Assembly: GCA_020633825.1 (NCBI GenBank)
Contig: JACKCV010000002.1
Coordinates: 310,001-374,000 of the forward strand
Direction: 5' to 3'
Length of the DNA stretch: 64,000 nt
Origin: Fibrobacteria bacterium
GTDB taxonomy: Bacteria > Fibrobacterota > Fibrobacteria > UBA5070
A program made the position numbers and the translations under genes. The notes beneath the pieces were generated by a model that saw nothing but the letters and a program-made list of their open reading frames with translations, was not told where the DNA came from and made no database searches. Positions 12,760 to 22,880 of the stretch are shown in pieces (the stretch's first letter is position 1; every line of letters begins with the position of its first letter).

Positions 12760-13287
12760 CTACAGGGGGAGGCGCGGGTTCTCTTCGAGCTCCCGCAGCC
12801 GTTCATTGGTCTGTCGCAACCTCAAGGCGGTGGAGAGCCCGATGTTTCGCAGCAACCGGGTGGCCACCTGGGGGCGCGTTCGCTCGATCTGGTCGAGATC
12901 CCCCTCGAAGAGCCCGTACAGCACGGTCTTCTCGAAGGCCACCGCCGAGGCGGAGCGGGGGGCATGGTCCAGCAGGGAGAGCTCTCCGAAGCATTCCCCG
13001 GGTCCGATCATGGCCAGCTGGATCTCTCCGCGCTTGTTGTCTTCGCTGACGATGCGCACGCGCCCGCTGTACACGAAGTACATACCCGACCCGATGTCTC
13101 CCTGTCGGAACACCGGTTCCCCGGGGTCGTAGGAGCGCTTGTGCAGCAATCGGGCCAAGTGGTGCCGATGCCTTCGGAGGACGCCCTCCAGGAGCGGGAC
13201 GCGCCCCAACCAATCGGCGAGATGGTCGGGACGGCCAATTCCCGTCAGGCGGGACAGGAGATCGGACCACAAGGCGTGATCGTTCAC
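12760..13287 (-). CDS. Cyclic nucleotide-binding domain protein without DNA-binding domain
   Basis: 175 residues, start GTG 13287, with TAAGGG a few bases upstream overlapping the stop of the preceding gene. A single cNMP-binding jelly roll spans ~30-145: FRQGDIGSGMYFVYSGRV, the phosphate-binding-cassette-like GECFGELSLLDHAPRSASA, then a C-helix. The FGELSLLD/PRSASA stretch matches the phosphate-binding cassette, so nucleotide binding is likely. There is no helix-turn-helix, kinase or channel domain, so it probably works as a regulatory subunit. It starts 10 bases after the thioredoxin-like lipoprotein and precedes the AI-2E permease, suggesting one operon. Confidence 0.88.
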   Translation of the reverse strand: MNDHALWSDLLSRLTGIGRPDHLADWLGRVPLLEGVLRRHRHHLARLLHKRSYDPGEPVFRQGDIGSGMYFVYSGRVRIVSEDNKRGEIQLAMIGPGECFGELSLLDHAPRSASAVAFEKTVLYGLFEGDLDQIERTRPQVATRLLRNIGLSTALRLRQTNERLRELEENPRLPL

Positions 13288-13297
13288 GGAGGAGCCC

Positions 13298-13885
13298 TTA
13301 CTTGATGTGCAGGCCGGTCTTGATGGCGCCCAGGATCTGGGCCCGGGTGGAATCGCTCGAGCCCGTCCAGGAGGTGTAGGTGCCGTCGGGCTTCACCAGG
13401 AGGATCAGCGGGACCGAACCGGTTCCGTAGAGACTGCCGAATTGGCGGGAAACGTCGGTGAACGCCGGCATGTCGAGCTTGAAATCGGTGTCGAACATCT
13501 GGATGTCCTCGGCGCTGGCCGAACCGGAGGTGATGGCGGCGAAGGCCAACCCCTTCTTTTCATAGGAGGCGCGCAGCTCCTGGATCCAAGGGTAGGTGTG
13601 CTGGCAATGTCCGCAGGTGGGCAGGAAGTAGAACAGCAGGGACCAGCGATTGCGGAAGATCTCGAAGCTGAGATCCTTCTGCTTGACCGGCATCATGGGG
13701 ATGGCGAAATCCACCGTGGTGGGACGGGTGGGGGTCACGGGAGCGGCGGGAGCCACCGCCGGGGTGGGAGCGGCGACCGTCTGGGCGGCCGGCGGCGGAT
13801 TCTGGGCAGGCTTCGCGGGAGCGCTTTCCGCGTTGGAGCAGGCGGTGGTCAGGGCCAGGGCGGCCAGGAGGGAGGTGAGGCGCAC
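13298..13885 (-). CDS. TlpA/ResA-like thioredoxin-fold lipoprotein
   Basis: 195 residues, start GTG 13885 with AAGGAG 8 bases upstream. A signal peptide ends in a lipobox-like LALTTAC. A Pro/Ala/Val-rich linker (~20-60) follows, then a thioredoxin-like domain. The active site is CGHC in LPTCGHCQHTYPW, followed by a cis-Pro loop (TGSVPLILLV). Family members reduce or isomerise disulfides in the periplasm, for instance in cytochrome maturation; here no cytochrome genes are nearby and the substrate is unknown. Followed closely by the cyclic-nucleotide-binding gene. Confidence 0.88.
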   Translation of the reverse strand: MRLTSLLAALALTTACSNAESAPAKPAQNPPPAAQTVAAPTPAVAPAAPVTPTRPTTVDFAIPMMPVKQKDLSFEIFRNRWSLLFYFLPTCGHCQHTYPWIQELRASYEKKGLAFAAITSGSASAEDIQMFDTDFKLDMPAFTDVSRQFGSLYGTGSVPLILLVKPDGTYTSWTGSSDSTRAQILGAIKTGLHIK

Positions 13886-13988
13886 GGTGATCGCTCCTTG
13901 AGGTCTGAGGTGGCAAGGCGTGTTGGGTACCGGTCCTTGATCCTCGAAACGTAGGAAGTTTCGGCGACGACGACCTCCCGCGAGCGAG

Positions 13989-15383
13989 CTACATGCGTTC
14001 GCGGATCCTGGCGGACAGGCTCTGGTAGGTGCGGCCGAAAACCGATGCGAAGGCGTCGGGTTCGCTGGACCCGCCGGCCAGCAGGTCCAGATAGCGGAGC
14101 ATGGCGATGGATCCGTGGAGGGAAAGGAGTTCGCTGGTCACCGCCAGCGACCAGGCGTAGGCCAGTTCGGCCTCGTCCGAGGAGAGGTCCATCCACTGCC
14201 GACGGGAAGGGAGGGCGTCGAGCCAGGCCGCGTCCCTGGCGTCGGGGAGGGATCCCGGGCGGGAACCCTCCAGCCACTGCGCCAGGCCTTCGTTGAGCCA
14301 CAAGGGGATGCGGCCTCGGGTGAATTGCGAGAGGAACGCGTGGGACAACTCGTGGCGCAGCACGGAACCGCGCCGCTGGGGATCGGTGGCCAGCTTGAGG
14401 GGGATGCGGATCTGCCCGTCGTACACCGCGGCGGCCCATTCGGTCGGCATCGACGCCGCGTCGACCAGCCGGATCGAGACGGTGGAGGTCGCCGATCTTC
14501 CCAGATCGTGCCCGACCGAAGTCCAGGCGCGTTCGGCTTCCTCCAGGACCTCGCGCTCCAAGCCCTCCGGGCACGGGCCGTCGCAGGTGACGCGAAGGCG
14601 CGAACTGAAGGCTCCTCGTCCTTCGCGCAGCGATGCGATCTGCCGGTCCCACAAGTCGAGTCCCGTCGTGCCGGGGAAACGCGAGCGCAGGCGGGCGAGC
14701 CATTTCCCGGCCTCGGTGGCGTCGCCTCTCCTCAAGGCGCATTGGATGAGGATCGGGTAGGCTTCCTCGGTTCCCGGATAGGTGTCGACGAGTCGGCCCA
14801 GCGCCGTCTCCGCCGAGGCCAGATCGCCCTCCATCGCCCAGGAATAGCCTCTCAGGAGCAAGGCCATGGAATCGTCGGGGTGGTCGAGAAGGACCGCGTC
14901 GGCGAGCTGCCTCCCGCCCCAGGGATCCCCGGCGCCGGCCTTCTCGAATCCGACCTCCAGTTGGAGCCTGCGTCGAAGCCGCACGGCTTCCGGTGCCAGG
15001 GGGGCCACTTTCCGGCAGCGTTCGATGGCCTGCAAGGCCGCCTTCGAGTCCCCCGCGGAGGAGAGCGCGACCGCTTCCGCCTGGGGCCATGAGGCGTCCG
15101 CAGGGTGCAGGGTCGCCCCGAGGGCGAAGAGCTCGCCGGCCTGCCGAGCCCGTCCCTGCCCCCAAAGGGCGGTGGCGGAGTCCCAGAGATCCCCACCGGT
15201 CGGGTTGGAGGGCATCGCCTCCGATCCGGTGACGGGTGCGGCCGGTGCGAGGGTGGGCGGGGAGCGGCGCATCCGGTACAGCACGGAGCCGACCACGACC
15301 AGGATGGCCAGGAACAGGAGGGACTTCAGATTGCGCACCCCTCCACGATAGCTCTCTTGGCAGGCGCGCGCAAATCCTGTCAT
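13989..15383 (-). CDS. Membrane-anchored TPR protein with peptidase MA-like domain
   Basis: 464 residues from ATG 15383; GTG 15338 would give 449 and place the membrane anchor at the very N-terminus. One hydrophobic segment (SLLFLAILVVVGSVLY) anchors the protein. Residues ~75-260 form TPR-like helical repeats (ALWGQGRARQAGELFALGA, AIERCRKVAPLAPEA). The C-terminal domain carries the zinc-metallopeptidase signature RHELSHAF with downstream LWLNEGLAQWLEG, typical of the gluzincin-like peptidase MA family. Activity is likely but the substrate is unknown. It lies 20 bases after cheB, so transcription may continue from the chemosensory operon. Confidence 0.82.
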   Translation of the reverse strand: MTGFARACQESYRGGVRNLKSLLFLAILVVVGSVLYRMRRSPPTLAPAAPVTGSEAMPSNPTGGDLWDSATALWGQGRARQAGELFALGATLHPADASWPQAEAVALSSAGDSKAALQAIERCRKVAPLAPEAVRLRRRLQLEVGFEKAGAGDPWGGRQLADAVLLDHPDDSMALLLRGYSWAMEGDLASAETALGRLVDTYPGTEEAYPILIQCALRRGDATEAGKWLARLRSRFPGTTGLDLWDRQIASLREGRGAFSSRLRVTCDGPCPEGLEREVLEEAERAWTSVGHDLGRSATSTVSIRLVDAASMPTEWAAAVYDGQIRIPLKLATDPQRRGSVLRHELSHAFLSQFTRGRIPLWLNEGLAQWLEGSRPGSLPDARDAAWLDALPSRRQWMDLSSDEAELAYAWSLAVTSELLSLHGSIAMLRYLDLLAGGSSEPDAFASVFGRTYQSLSARIRERM

Positions 15384-15403
15384 CGCGGGCCCCGGGGGTG
15401 GTT

Positions 15404-16507
15404 TCAGGAGTAGGCGCCGCGTCCGAGGTCGGCGATGATGCCCGCCACCTCCTCCAGCGGGACGGACTTGTGGACTCCCCCCATCCGGACCGCCTCCTTC
15501 GGCATCCCGTACACCACGCTCGACTGCTCGTCCTGGGCGTAGCATCGCGATCCCGCGTCGAACATCTCCTTCATCCCCCGGGCGCCGTCGTCCCCCATTC
15601 CGGTCAGGATGAACCCCGTGGCGTTGCGGCCGGCCGCGCCGGCCACGGAGCGGAAGAGGACGTCCACGGAGGGCCTGTGCCTGCTCACCAGCGGGCCTTC
15701 GCGGACCTCGACCCGGTACTGGGCACCGGACCGGACCACGAGCAGGTGCCTCCCTCCGGGTGCGATCAGGGCGAGACCCGGGAGGATCCGGTCGCCGGTC
15801 GCGGCTTCGCGCACCTCGATCTGACAGATACCGTCCAGCCTTTTCGCGAAGCCCCGGGTGAACGCCTCCGGCATGTGCTGCACGACGACGATTCCCGGGC
15901 AGGTCCTCGGCAGGGCGACGAGGATCTCCTCCAGGGCCAGGGTGCCGCCCGTGGAGCAGCCGATCGCCACCACGCGTTCGGTCATGGGGGCCGGGCGCCG
16001 GGAGCCGGGAGGGGCGAGGACGTGGTCGGCGCTCAACTTGGGAGCCGGGCCGGAACTCGGCGAATCGGCCTTGATCGGGGTCCTGGACGAAGTCCTCAGC
16101 TGGCCCGCGCGGGCCTTGGAAGCCTCCCGGACCATGGTGACGAGATCGTCCGAACGGCTCTCCAGGAAGTCCCGCACTCCCAGTTTCGGCTTGGCCACCA
16201 CCGCGAAGGCCCCGGCGGAGAGCGCGCGCAAGGCGGGTTCCGAACCGGACTCGGCGAGGGAGGAGCACACCACGACCGGGGTGGGTCGGGTCGCCATCAC
16301 CGTTTCCAGGAAGGTGAGACCGTCCATCCGGGGCATTTCGATGTCCAGCACGATGACGTCGGGCCACCGGGATTTCATTCGTTCCAAGGCGAACAGGGGG
16401 TCGGGGGCGGGAGGGAGGACTTCGATGTCCTCGTGGGCGGAGAGCGTGTCCCGGAGGATCTGGCGCACCACCGCGGAGTCGTCGATGACGAGGACCGAGA
16501 AGGACAT
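15404..16507 (-). CDS. cheB: Chemotaxis protein-glutamate methylesterase/deamidase CheB
   Basis: 367 residues. Removes methyl groups from receptor glutamates when phosphorylated by CheA. The receiver domain has D10 and phosphoacceptor D55 ([12 protein letters not shown]). The C-terminal esterase has catalytic S185 (GCSTGG), H211 ([10 protein letters not shown]) and D307 ([10 protein letters not shown]). ATG 16507 shares one base with the cheR stop (TGATG). A ~45-residue Ser/Pro/Lys-rich linker joins the domains, longer than in enteric CheB. Full domain set, no missing key residue. Confidence 0.97.
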   Translation of the reverse strand: MSFSVLVIDDSAVVRQILRDTLSAHEDIEVLPPAPDPLFALERMKSRWPDVIVLDIEMPRMDGLTFLETVMATRPTPVVVCSSLAESGSEPALRALSAGAFAVVAKPKLGVRDFLESRSDDLVTMVREASKARAGQLRTSSRTPIKADSPSSGPAPKLSADHVLAPPGSRRPAPMTERVVAIGCSTGGTLALEEILVALPRTCPGIVVVQHMPEAFTRGFAKRLDGICQIEVREAATGDRILPGLALIAPGGRHLLVVRSGAQYRVEVREGPLVSRHRPSVDVLFRSVAGAAGRNATGFILTGMGDDGARGMKEMFDAGSRCYAQDEQSSVVYGMPKEAVRMGGVHKSVPLEEVAGIIADLGRGAYS

Positions 16508-17367
16508 CAACGCCTCCCCTTCGCGGGCTCGGAGATTCGCCTGCAGATCGAAGGCTTCCATTGGCGCAGGAGCGGGAGATCGAGCCCCACCACGGATTCC
16601 GCGTGGCCCAGGACCAGCCAGCCATCCGGCTTCAGGCGGGAGGATACCTCCTGCAGGATGCGGGTCCTGGTGGGTCGGTCGAAGTAGATCAGGGCGTTGC
16701 GCAGGAACACCGCGTCCAGATCGCGGAGCGCGGGAGGGATCGACAGCAGGTTGATGCGTCGGAATTCGACGCGGTCGCGCAGCTCCCGGCCGATGCGGAA
16801 CAGGCCGGTCTTGGCCCCGGTCCCGCGCAGGCAGTACTTCCTGCGCAGGGGTTCGGGGATCGACGAGGCGTCCTCGAAGGGGTAGGTCGCCGCCCGGGCG
16901 GTTTCCAGGGCCTGCACGCTGATGTCGGAGGCGACCAGGCTCCACGTCCTGTCCGGGAGGGTTTCGGCCAGGATCATGGCAAGGCTCCAGGGTTCCTCCC
17001 CCGTGGCCGCGGCCGCGCACCAGATCCCGAACGAGGAGCCGCCTCGATGCGAGGCCAGGATGGTTTCCCGCAGGAAGGTGAAGTGGTCCGGTTCCCGGAA
17101 GAACCATGTCTCGTTGGTGGTCACCAGGTCGACGGCCTGCTGGGTCTCCTCCGGATCCCGGTCGTGCTGGATCCGGTCGAGATAGGCGTCGAACCCTTCC
17201 AGCCCGAGAGCTCGCACGCGCCTCCCGAGACGACTGGCCACCAGTGGTTTCTTCGACATGGGAAGGTGGAAACCGATGCGCTTGCGCAGAAACGCCGCCA
17301 GGGCGAGGAATGTCCGGTCGGACAGGGCGTCGATTCCGCCCGGCGTCGAGGTTTCCCGTTCCTGCAT
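16507..17367 (-). CDS. cheR: Chemotaxis receptor methyltransferase CheR
   Basis: 286 residues. S-adenosylmethionine-dependent methylation of receptor glutamates. The N-terminal helical domain ([20 protein letters not shown]) is followed by the Rossmann methyltransferase domain with [14 protein letters not shown], the SAM loop ([18 protein letters not shown]) and RNALIYFD, all characteristic of CheR. ATG 17367 lies 10 bases after the receptor gene. The local receptor has no obvious CheR-tethering pentapeptide at its C-terminus. Confidence 0.97.
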   Translation of the reverse strand: MQERETSTPGGIDALSDRTFLALAAFLRKRIGFHLPMSKKPLVASRLGRRVRALGLEGFDAYLDRIQHDRDPEETQQAVDLVTTNETWFFREPDHFTFLRETILASHRGGSSFGIWCAAAATGEEPWSLAMILAETLPDRTWSLVASDISVQALETARAATYPFEDASSIPEPLRRKYCLRGTGAKTGLFRIGRELRDRVEFRRINLLSIPPALRDLDAVFLRNALIYFDRPTRTRILQEVSSRLKPDGWLVLGHAESVVGLDLPLLRQWKPSICRRISEPAKGRR

Positions 17368-17377
17368 CGGGGCGACC

Positions 17378-19180
17378 TCAGAAGCGCACGAAATCGGAAT
17401 CGTCCCCGGAGATCTTCGGAGGCCGGCGCGCCTTCCCGGCGGAGAAGGACGCCCGGGGCGGGGAGGATTTCGCCGGAGGCAGGGTCGGTTTCTGCGGATC
17501 CGCCGGGGAGGACGTGGTGGCGTCGTCGGTCTTGAACCAGCGCACCAGCTCCTGGAGGCGCATCGCCTGGGCGCTCATCTCCTCGGACGTGGAGGAGAGC
17601 TCCTCCGAGGCGGACGCGGTCGCCTGGGTGGCCGAGGACAATTGTCCGATCGACGAATTGATCTGGTCGAGGCCGGTGGCCTGTTCGCGCGATGCCGCGG
17701 TGATCTCCTGGACCAGATCGGCGGTGCGACGGATGGAGGGGACCAGCTCGTCGAGGAGCTTTCCGGCCTGCTCGGCCAACGTGACCGAATCCGTGGCCAC
17801 GGTTCCGATCTCCTGGGCGGCGACCTGCGACCGCTCCGCGAGTTTGCGCACCTCGGCGGCCACCACGGCGAATCCCTTGCCGTGCTCTCCGGCCCGGGCC
17901 GCCTCGATGGCGGCATTGAGCGCCAGGAGATTGGTCTGGTAGGCGATGTCGTCGATGATCCCGATCTTCCCGGCGATCTGGCGCATGGCCGTCACCGTCT
18001 GCCGCACCGCCTCGCCGCTGTCGCGGGCATGGGATGCCGATTTCGAGGCGATTCCGTCTGTGGTGCGCGCGTTCTCCGCGTTCTGGGCCACCGTGGAGGA
18101 GATCTCCTCGACGGAAGCGGAAGTCTGCTCGACGCTCGCTGCTTGTTCCGAAGCCGATTGGGAAAGGGCCTGCGACGAGGAGGAAATCTCCTCGGAAGCG
18201 GAGGCGAGACTGTCCGAGGAGTCCCGGATCCGCTCGGCGACGTCGCGCAGGGTTTCGGACATGCGCGACATGGCCGCCAGGAGGCTGGTGGAATCCCCCT
18301 GCCGGAGCTTGATCTGGGTGGAGAGATTCCCGCGCGACATGACCTGGACCACCTCGGTGGCGTACTCCGGGGATCCTCCCAGCAGCGCGAGGAGGTTGGC
18401 CACCATGCGCTTCATGTCGGAGAGGAGGCTGGTGTTGTCCCCGGACTTCAGGTCCACGGCCACCTCGAAGTTCCCCTGGGAAATTTCCCTGACGATCCCC
18501 GCGGCGTAGGTCGGGTCGCCTCCGATCTGGCGCACGATTCGTCGCGTGACCAGCAGCCCGAGTCCGATCGCCAGCAGGAAGGCGCCCAGCAGCATGCTCA
18601 GGATCACGTAGGCGGCTTCCTTGCCGGCATGGCTTGCCGCCGTGTTCAGCGAACTGGCCAGGCTGTCCTTGTGGTCGGCGAGCTTGGCGAGGATTCCCGC
18701 GACCTCGTCCGAGGCCTTGCGCATATCCCCGTTTCCGAGTTCGGCGGCGAATTCACGCTCCCCCAGGAGGGCGAGCTGTCGGGACGAATCGGCCAGCGAG
18801 AGGTAGACCGCGAGTTGGCGATCGAGGCTCTGGTTGAGGAGCGTTTCCTCCGGATCCATGGGAAGTTCCCGGTAGGTCTTCAGGGCCTCGTTCATCCGAC
18901 TCAGGTGGCGGGACGATCTGTCGATCGTGGCGACGATCACGTCCGGATCGGTCATCATGGGCAGTCGCGTGAGCACGCGGGCGTGGGCCCCCTGCCGTAG
19001 GGCGGCATCCCCCAGATGCCGGATCCCCTGCAGGTTCACCGCGTAGGTGGTGTCGAGGAATCCTCGGAGATTCCTGATCTGGATGAATCCGTAGGCCCCC
19101 ACGGCGACGGCGAGAAGCGCGCAGGACACGAAGGATAGGATGAGGAGTGGTCCCAGCTGCAGGCGTTTCAGGGCGTCCAT
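17378..19180 (-). CDS. Methyl-accepting chemotaxis protein with tandem HAMP-like segments
   Basis: 600 residues from ATG 19180. Membrane helix 1 ([20 protein letters not shown]) and membrane helix 2 (~195-215) flank a ~155-residue helical periplasmic domain of four-helix-bundle type. Two consecutive HAMP-like units of about 48 residues follow ([19 protein letters not shown] and [19 protein letters not shown], each ending in GD-TSLL--M). The cytoplasmic signalling hairpin has the conserved tip [20 protein letters not shown]. The C-terminus is a Pro/Ser/Lys tail ending DFVRF. It overlaps the cheW gene by 13 bases and feeds the local CheA/CheW. The ligand is unknown. Confidence 0.96.
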   Translation of the reverse strand: MDALKRLQLGPLLILSFVSCALLAVAVGAYGFIQIRNLRGFLDTTYAVNLQGIRHLGDAALRQGAHARVLTRLPMMTDPDVIVATIDRSSRHLSRMNEALKTYRELPMDPEETLLNQSLDRQLAVYLSLADSSRQLALLGEREFAAELGNGDMRKASDEVAGILAKLADHKDSLASSLNTAASHAGKEAAYVILSMLLGAFLLAIGLGLLVTRRIVRQIGGDPTYAAGIVREISQGNFEVAVDLKSGDNTSLLSDMKRMVANLLALLGGSPEYATEVVQVMSRGNLSTQIKLRQGDSTSLLAAMSRMSETLRDVAERIRDSSDSLASASEEISSSSQALSQSASEQAASVEQTSASVEEISSTVAQNAENARTTDGIASKSASHARDSGEAVRQTVTAMRQIAGKIGIIDDIAYQTNLLALNAAIEAARAGEHGKGFAVVAAEVRKLAERSQVAAQEIGTVATDSVTLAEQAGKLLDELVPSIRRTADLVQEITAASREQATGLDQINSSIGQLSSATQATASASEELSSTSEEMSAQAMRLQELVRWFKTDDATTSSPADPQKPTLPPAKSSPPRASFSAGKARRPPKISGDDSDFVRF

Positions 19181-19743
19181 GGTGTGTCTCCGATGGCAAG
19201 CGGGTTTGTCGAGATGGATCGTGACTCTTGGTGGCGACTGGCGAGGGAGGAGATCTCCTCGAGGGAAAGGCAGGAGGGAAGATCGAGGCAGATGACGAAA
19301 TCCGATCCCATGCGCACGAGGCAACGGATGAAATCCTTGCGCAAGGTCAGCCCGAACTCCGGAGGGGGATCGATCCGGGAGGGATCGATGGTCTCCACCG
19401 TGTTCACCGACTCCACCAGGATTCCGATGGGATGGACCTTCTCCTGGTGCGGGATCTCCGCGACGATGATGCAGGTGCGATGCCCGATCGTGTTGGCCTT
19501 CCTCCCGAATCGCCTGGGAAGGTCGACCACCGGAACCACCGATCCCCGGAGGTTGGTGACTCCCAGGAGGAAATCGGGCGACAGCGGGACAGGGGTCAGC
19601 GCGTGCAGGGGGACGATTTCCCGGACCTGATCGATGGGGGCGGCGAACCGCTCGGCTCCCATGGTGAAGGTGAGGAACTGCTCGGTCCCGGGAAGATCCT
19701 TGACCTCCTGTTCCCCGGTGGTCACCAGCGACCTGATGTTCAT
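19168..19743 (-). CDS. cheW: Chemotaxis coupling protein CheW
   Basis: 191 residues, slightly longer than typical CheW (about 160). It bridges receptor and CheA. The double SH3-like CheW fold is visible: [39 protein letters not shown] (the conserved NLRG turn), [12 protein letters not shown] and GILVESV. ATG 19743 overlaps the cheA stop (ATGA), and its 3' end overlaps the receptor start by 13 bases. The extra C-terminal ~25 residues have no known function. Confidence 0.96.
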   Translation of the reverse strand: MNIRSLVTTGEQEVKDLPGTEQFLTFTMGAERFAAPIDQVREIVPLHALTPVPLSPDFLLGVTNLRGSVVPVVDLPRRFGRKANTIGHRTCIIVAEIPHQEKVHPIGILVESVNTVETIDPSRIDPPPEFGLTLRKDFIRCLVRMGSDFVICLDLPSCLSLEEISSLASRHQESRSISTNPLAIGDTPWTP

Positions 19744-21959
19744 GCTCGACCTCCCGTCGAGGCCGGTTCGAGGCCGCTCGAGGTCCGGGTGGAGGCCATC
19801 TGGACCAGCGTCGCGATGTCGAGGATCAGCGCCACTTCACCGGTTCCGAGGATGGTGGTTCCCCCGACGCCGGGAGGATCGCCGAACGCGGTGGGCAGAG
19901 CCTTGATGACCGTCTGGAACTCTCCGACGAGCCGATCGACGACCAGTCCCGCTCGGCGCGATCCGTATTCGACCACCAGGATGTTCCGGCGGGCAGGTGT
20001 CGGGTCGGGGAGTGAATAGAGTCGACGCAGATCCAGAAGCGGGAGCGGGTGGCCGCGGAGATCGGCCAGGGCCCTGGATCCATCGAGGGCGGCGGCGGAC
20101 CGGTCGAGGTCGGCGCATTCCACCACCATGTCCAGGGGGACGACGAAGGAACGCGAGGCGACCGAGACGAGGAAGCCGTCGATGATGGCCAAGGTCAAGG
20201 GGAGACGCAGCCTGATCGTGGTCCCCGCACCGAGGGTGGATTCGAGTTCGATGGTGCCTCGCATGCCCTCGATGGTCTTGCGGACCACATCCATGCCCAC
20301 GCCGCGTCCGGAGAGGTTGCTCACGGTGTTCGCGGTCGAGAAGCCCGGCTGGAAGATGAGATCCAGGATCTGGGAGTCGGACAGGATCTGGTCGGGTTGG
20401 ACGAGACCGCGCTCCCGAGCCCGGGCCAGGACCCGCTTGCGGTCGATCCCCGCTCCGTCGTCGCGGACCTCGATGACGATGCTGCCCGTCTGGTGGTAGG
20501 CGTGGAAGCCCAGGGTGCCCTCTTCCGGTTTCCCCTGGGACGCCCGCGCCGAGGGGGGTTCCAGCGCGTGGTCGAGGGCGTTGCGCACGATGTGGGTGAG
20601 GGGGTCCGCGAGGCGGTCGACCATGGACTTGTCCAGTTCCGTCTCGGCCCCGGTGATCTCGAGCCGGACGCTCTTGCCCAGATCCTTGGCGAGATCCCGC
20701 ACCATGCGCGGGAAGCGCTGGAACACCTCGCCCACGGCGACCATGCGCAAGCCGAGGGAACAGTCCCTGATCTCCTCGACCAGTTGCACCATTTGCGCCA
20801 GGGCTTCCAGGCTGGCCTTCGCGCCTTCCGAGCGTGCGGCCAGATGCGCCGCCGCGCTGGAGATCACCAGCTCCCCCACCAGGTCGATCAGGGAGTCCAG
20901 CTTGGCGGAATCGACCTTCACGAGCGTGGAACGGAGTCCACCGGGGGAATGGGGCGGGCGCTTCTGGTGGTCGAGCGCGGCCGCGACCACCTCCGGGGGC
21001 ACGATCTGCTCGCCCACCAGGATCTTGCCCAACGGGGGAGGGGGGGAGGGAGCGGCCTTCTGCATGGCCAGAGCCTTCTCCAGCTCCTGTTCGGTCAGGG
21101 CTCCGACCTCCACGAGGATCTCGCCCAGCCGCTTGGAGGAATGGGGAGCGGAATCCATCAACTCGAGGTAGGCGTCGATCCGCGCCCGCGGGGGAAGGAT
21201 CCGCAATCGGGAGCCCTTGGAAACGAACGAGAACGCATCCACGATGCGGGAACGGTCCGCCTCGGTGGAAAACCTGATTTCGAATCCGAGGTAGGCCTCG
21301 GTCGGATCCATCTCCTCCAGATCCGGCAAACGATCGTCCACCACTTCCACGGCGAGCACCTTGCCGAATTCCGACAGGTAGGAGATCAGAGCCAGGGGAT
21401 CGACGCCATGGCGCAGGAGATCCGGGGAAGGGCGCAGGGAGATGTGCCAGGCCTGGTTGTCCACCTCGGGTCCGGCTCGACCCTCGAGGATTTCGATCTC
21501 CGGTCTGAGGGGAGGGCGCTCCGCCGGCACGTTCGAGGAGGATGCGCCCCGGCGCGGTTCCGGGTCCGAGGTCTTCGAGATCCGCAGCAACCGGGCTTCC
21601 AATGCGGTTTGGACGTCGTGGGCGATCTCCTCCGGGGGCGTGTTCCTCTCGAGCCCCTCGATCAGGCGTTCGAGATGGTCGGCGCACTCCAGGAACAGCC
21701 CCAGGTGTTCCCCCGTGCAGGGGACGGATCCGTTGCGGAAGGCGTCCAGCGCCGTCTCCATCGCGTGGGTGAAGGCGACGATGTGGTCCAACCCGAAGAT
21801 GCCCACCGAGCCCTTGATGGTGTGGGCCACGCGGAAGAGCGCATCGATGTGCTCCCTGGTGGGACCTTCCCGCTCCATTTTCAGCAGAGCGGTTTCCATT
21901 TCCGCCAGGAGTTCACGGGACTCCAGGATCAGTTCCGAGCGAAGGATGTCCAGGTCCAT
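19740..21959 (-). CDS. cheA: Chemotaxis histidine kinase CheA with inserted T2SS-E-N-like segment
   Basis: 739 residues from ATG 21959, which overlaps the upstream stop by one base (TGATG); GTG 21962 is an alternative. The HPt domain carries H46 ([10 protein letters not shown]). An intermediate alpha/beta region (~165-260) replaces the usual CheY-binding P2. Residues ~277-335 contain two short units, [17 protein letters not shown] and [16 protein letters not shown], that resemble the N-terminal domain of type II secretion ATPases. Then come dimerisation (P3), the ATPase domain ([28 protein letters not shown]) and a CheW-like P5. All catalytic elements are present, so it should be an active kinase. 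Confidence 0.96.
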   Translation of the reverse strand: MDLDILRSELILESRELLAEMETALLKMEREGPTREHIDALFRVAHTIKGSVGIFGLDHIVAFTHAMETALDAFRNGSVPCTGEHLGLFLECADHLERLIEGLERNTPPEEIAHDVQTALEARLLRISKTSDPEPRRGASSSNVPAERPPLRPEIEILEGRAGPEVDNQAWHISLRPSPDLLRHGVDPLALISYLSEFGKVLAVEVVDDRLPDLEEMDPTEAYLGFEIRFSTEADRSRIVDAFSFVSKGSRLRILPPRARIDAYLELMDSAPHSSKRLGEILVEVGALTEQELEKALAMQKAAPSPPPPLGKILVGEQIVPPEVVAAALDHQKRPPHSPGGLRSTLVKVDSAKLDSLIDLVGELVISSAAAHLAARSEGAKASLEALAQMVQLVEEIRDCSLGLRMVAVGEVFQRFPRMVRDLAKDLGKSVRLEITGAETELDKSMVDRLADPLTHIVRNALDHALEPPSARASQGKPEEGTLGFHAYHQTGSIVIEVRDDGAGIDRKRVLARARERGLVQPDQILSDSQILDLIFQPGFSTANTVSNLSGRGVGMDVVRKTIEGMRGTIELESTLGAGTTIRLRLPLTLAIIDGFLVSVASRSFVVPLDMVVECADLDRSAAALDGSRALADLRGHPLPLLDLRRLYSLPDPTPARRNILVVEYGSRRAGLVVDRLVGEFQTVIKALPTAFGDPPGVGGTTILGTGEVALILDIATLVQMASTRTSSGLEPASTGGRA

Positions 21960-22285
21960 CACGGAGATTCCTCTCGATGGGAAACCACGGCTTCGTCGAC
22001 GATGCGGGACAGTCCGGCCCGGAAGAGGATCTTGGCGACCTCTCCGCTGGGGTGGGAGATGCGCAAGGTCTGGTTGCGGTTCTCGCGCCGACGGCGCAAG
22101 GCCAGGAGCAGCTGGATTCCCGCCGTATCCAGGCGTTCCATGCCGGAAAGATTGAGCTCCAGGGAATTGGAGGAGTTCGAGAGCTGGAGAAGCTTGTCCT
22201 TCGCCTCCTCCACGGAGGAGATGTCGAGGGATTCCGAGAGCCTGGCTCGGATCCTTCCTCGCGCCATGGCGACGGTGATGCGCAT
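21959..22285 (-). CDS. STAS-domain protein in the chemosensory operon
   Basis: 108 residues. Anti-sigma-factor-antagonist-like fold: LSLN-type strand LELNLSGMERLDTAGIQLLL with Thr in the position often phosphorylated in SpoIIAA proteins (DTAG instead of DSSG). It follows cheY by 4 bases and overlaps cheA by one base, so it is made with the chemosensory proteins. STAS proteins usually bind a partner kinase or phosphatase; here the partner may be CheA or a complex component. Function not established. Confidence 0.85.
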   Translation of the reverse strand: MRITVAMARGRIRARLSESLDISSVEEAKDKLLQLSNSSNSLELNLSGMERLDTAGIQLLLALRRRRENRNQTLRISHPSGEVAKILFRAGLSRIVDEAVVSHREESP

Positions 22286-22289
22286 CCGC

Positions 22290-22664
22290 TCAGGGCCCCA
22301 GAAGCTTTTTCACCGTGTCCAGGAGGTGGTCGGGGAGGACCGGTTTGGTGACCCAGGCGCGGATTCCCATGGACAGCCCCTGCTCCCGGAGGTCGTCGCG
22401 GGAGATGGAGGTGAGCATGAGAACCGGAGTGAACTTGTGGTTTTCGATGGCTCGCATCCCGTGGACCAGCCCGAAGCCGTCGAGGCGCGGCATGACGAGG
22501 TCGGAGACCACCAGCTGGACTTGTTCCTTGCGCAGGGTTTCCAGTCCGACCTCCCCGTCGGGGGCTTCGAGGACCCGGTATCCGGAATCGAGGAGGACTT
22601 GGCGAGCGACGCCTCTTGAAGTGGGAGAGTCGTCGATCAGAAGGATGGTTTTCTGAACGGACAT
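22290..22664 (-). CDS. cheY: CheY-like response regulator, first gene of the chemosensory operon
   Basis: 124 residues with D11/D12 (LLIDDSP), D55 (LVVSDLVMPR), T of MLTSIS and K of VTKPV. No output domain. ATG 22664 is preceded by GGGAAG 7 bases upstream. As the CheA target it could switch flagella, pili or another output; no motility genes occur in this window, so the output is open. Gene order is cheY-STAS-cheA-cheW-mcp-cheR-cheB, all tightly packed. Confidence 0.92.
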   Translation of the reverse strand: MSVQKTILLIDDSPTSRGVARQVLLDSGYRVLEAPDGEVGLETLRKEQVQLVVSDLVMPRLDGFGLVHGMRAIENHKFTPVLMLTSISRDDLREQGLSMGIRAWVTKPVLPDHLLDTVKKLLGP

Positions 22665-22742
22665 GATGCGCTTCCCAGTGCGTTGAGGGGGGGAGGGGAG
22701 ATGGACGGAAGCACGATCGTCGGCTCCTCGACCCGTTGGGCG

Positions 22743-22772
22743 ATCCTACCATACCGGGGTTCGGCAGGTCAA
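22743..22772 (-). promoter_or_regulatory. Putative sigma-70 promoter of the chemosensory operon
   Basis: Read on the minus strand: TTGACC (22772-22767), 18-base spacer, TAGGAT (22748-22743). The predicted start near 22736 gives a ~70-base leader before cheY. Confidence 0.6.
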
Positions 22773-22880
22773 GGCACCCGCCACAGGGGGGCGCTGGAGA
22801 ATCCTGCGGGTGATGGGTGTCGAAATCCCGAAGGAGAATGCATATTTCCCCCTCTTCCATTTTCCAGCCAAAGGACAACC

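Noticed and set aside
13989..16625. 878-codon frame joining the TPR/peptidase gene with the cheB region
   Set aside because: The upstream half is a shadow of cheB in another frame; a good start exists at 15383.
16507..19180. Possible CheR-tethering pentapeptide at the receptor C-terminus
   Set aside because: The receptor ends DFVRF, which does not match the NWETF-type motif.
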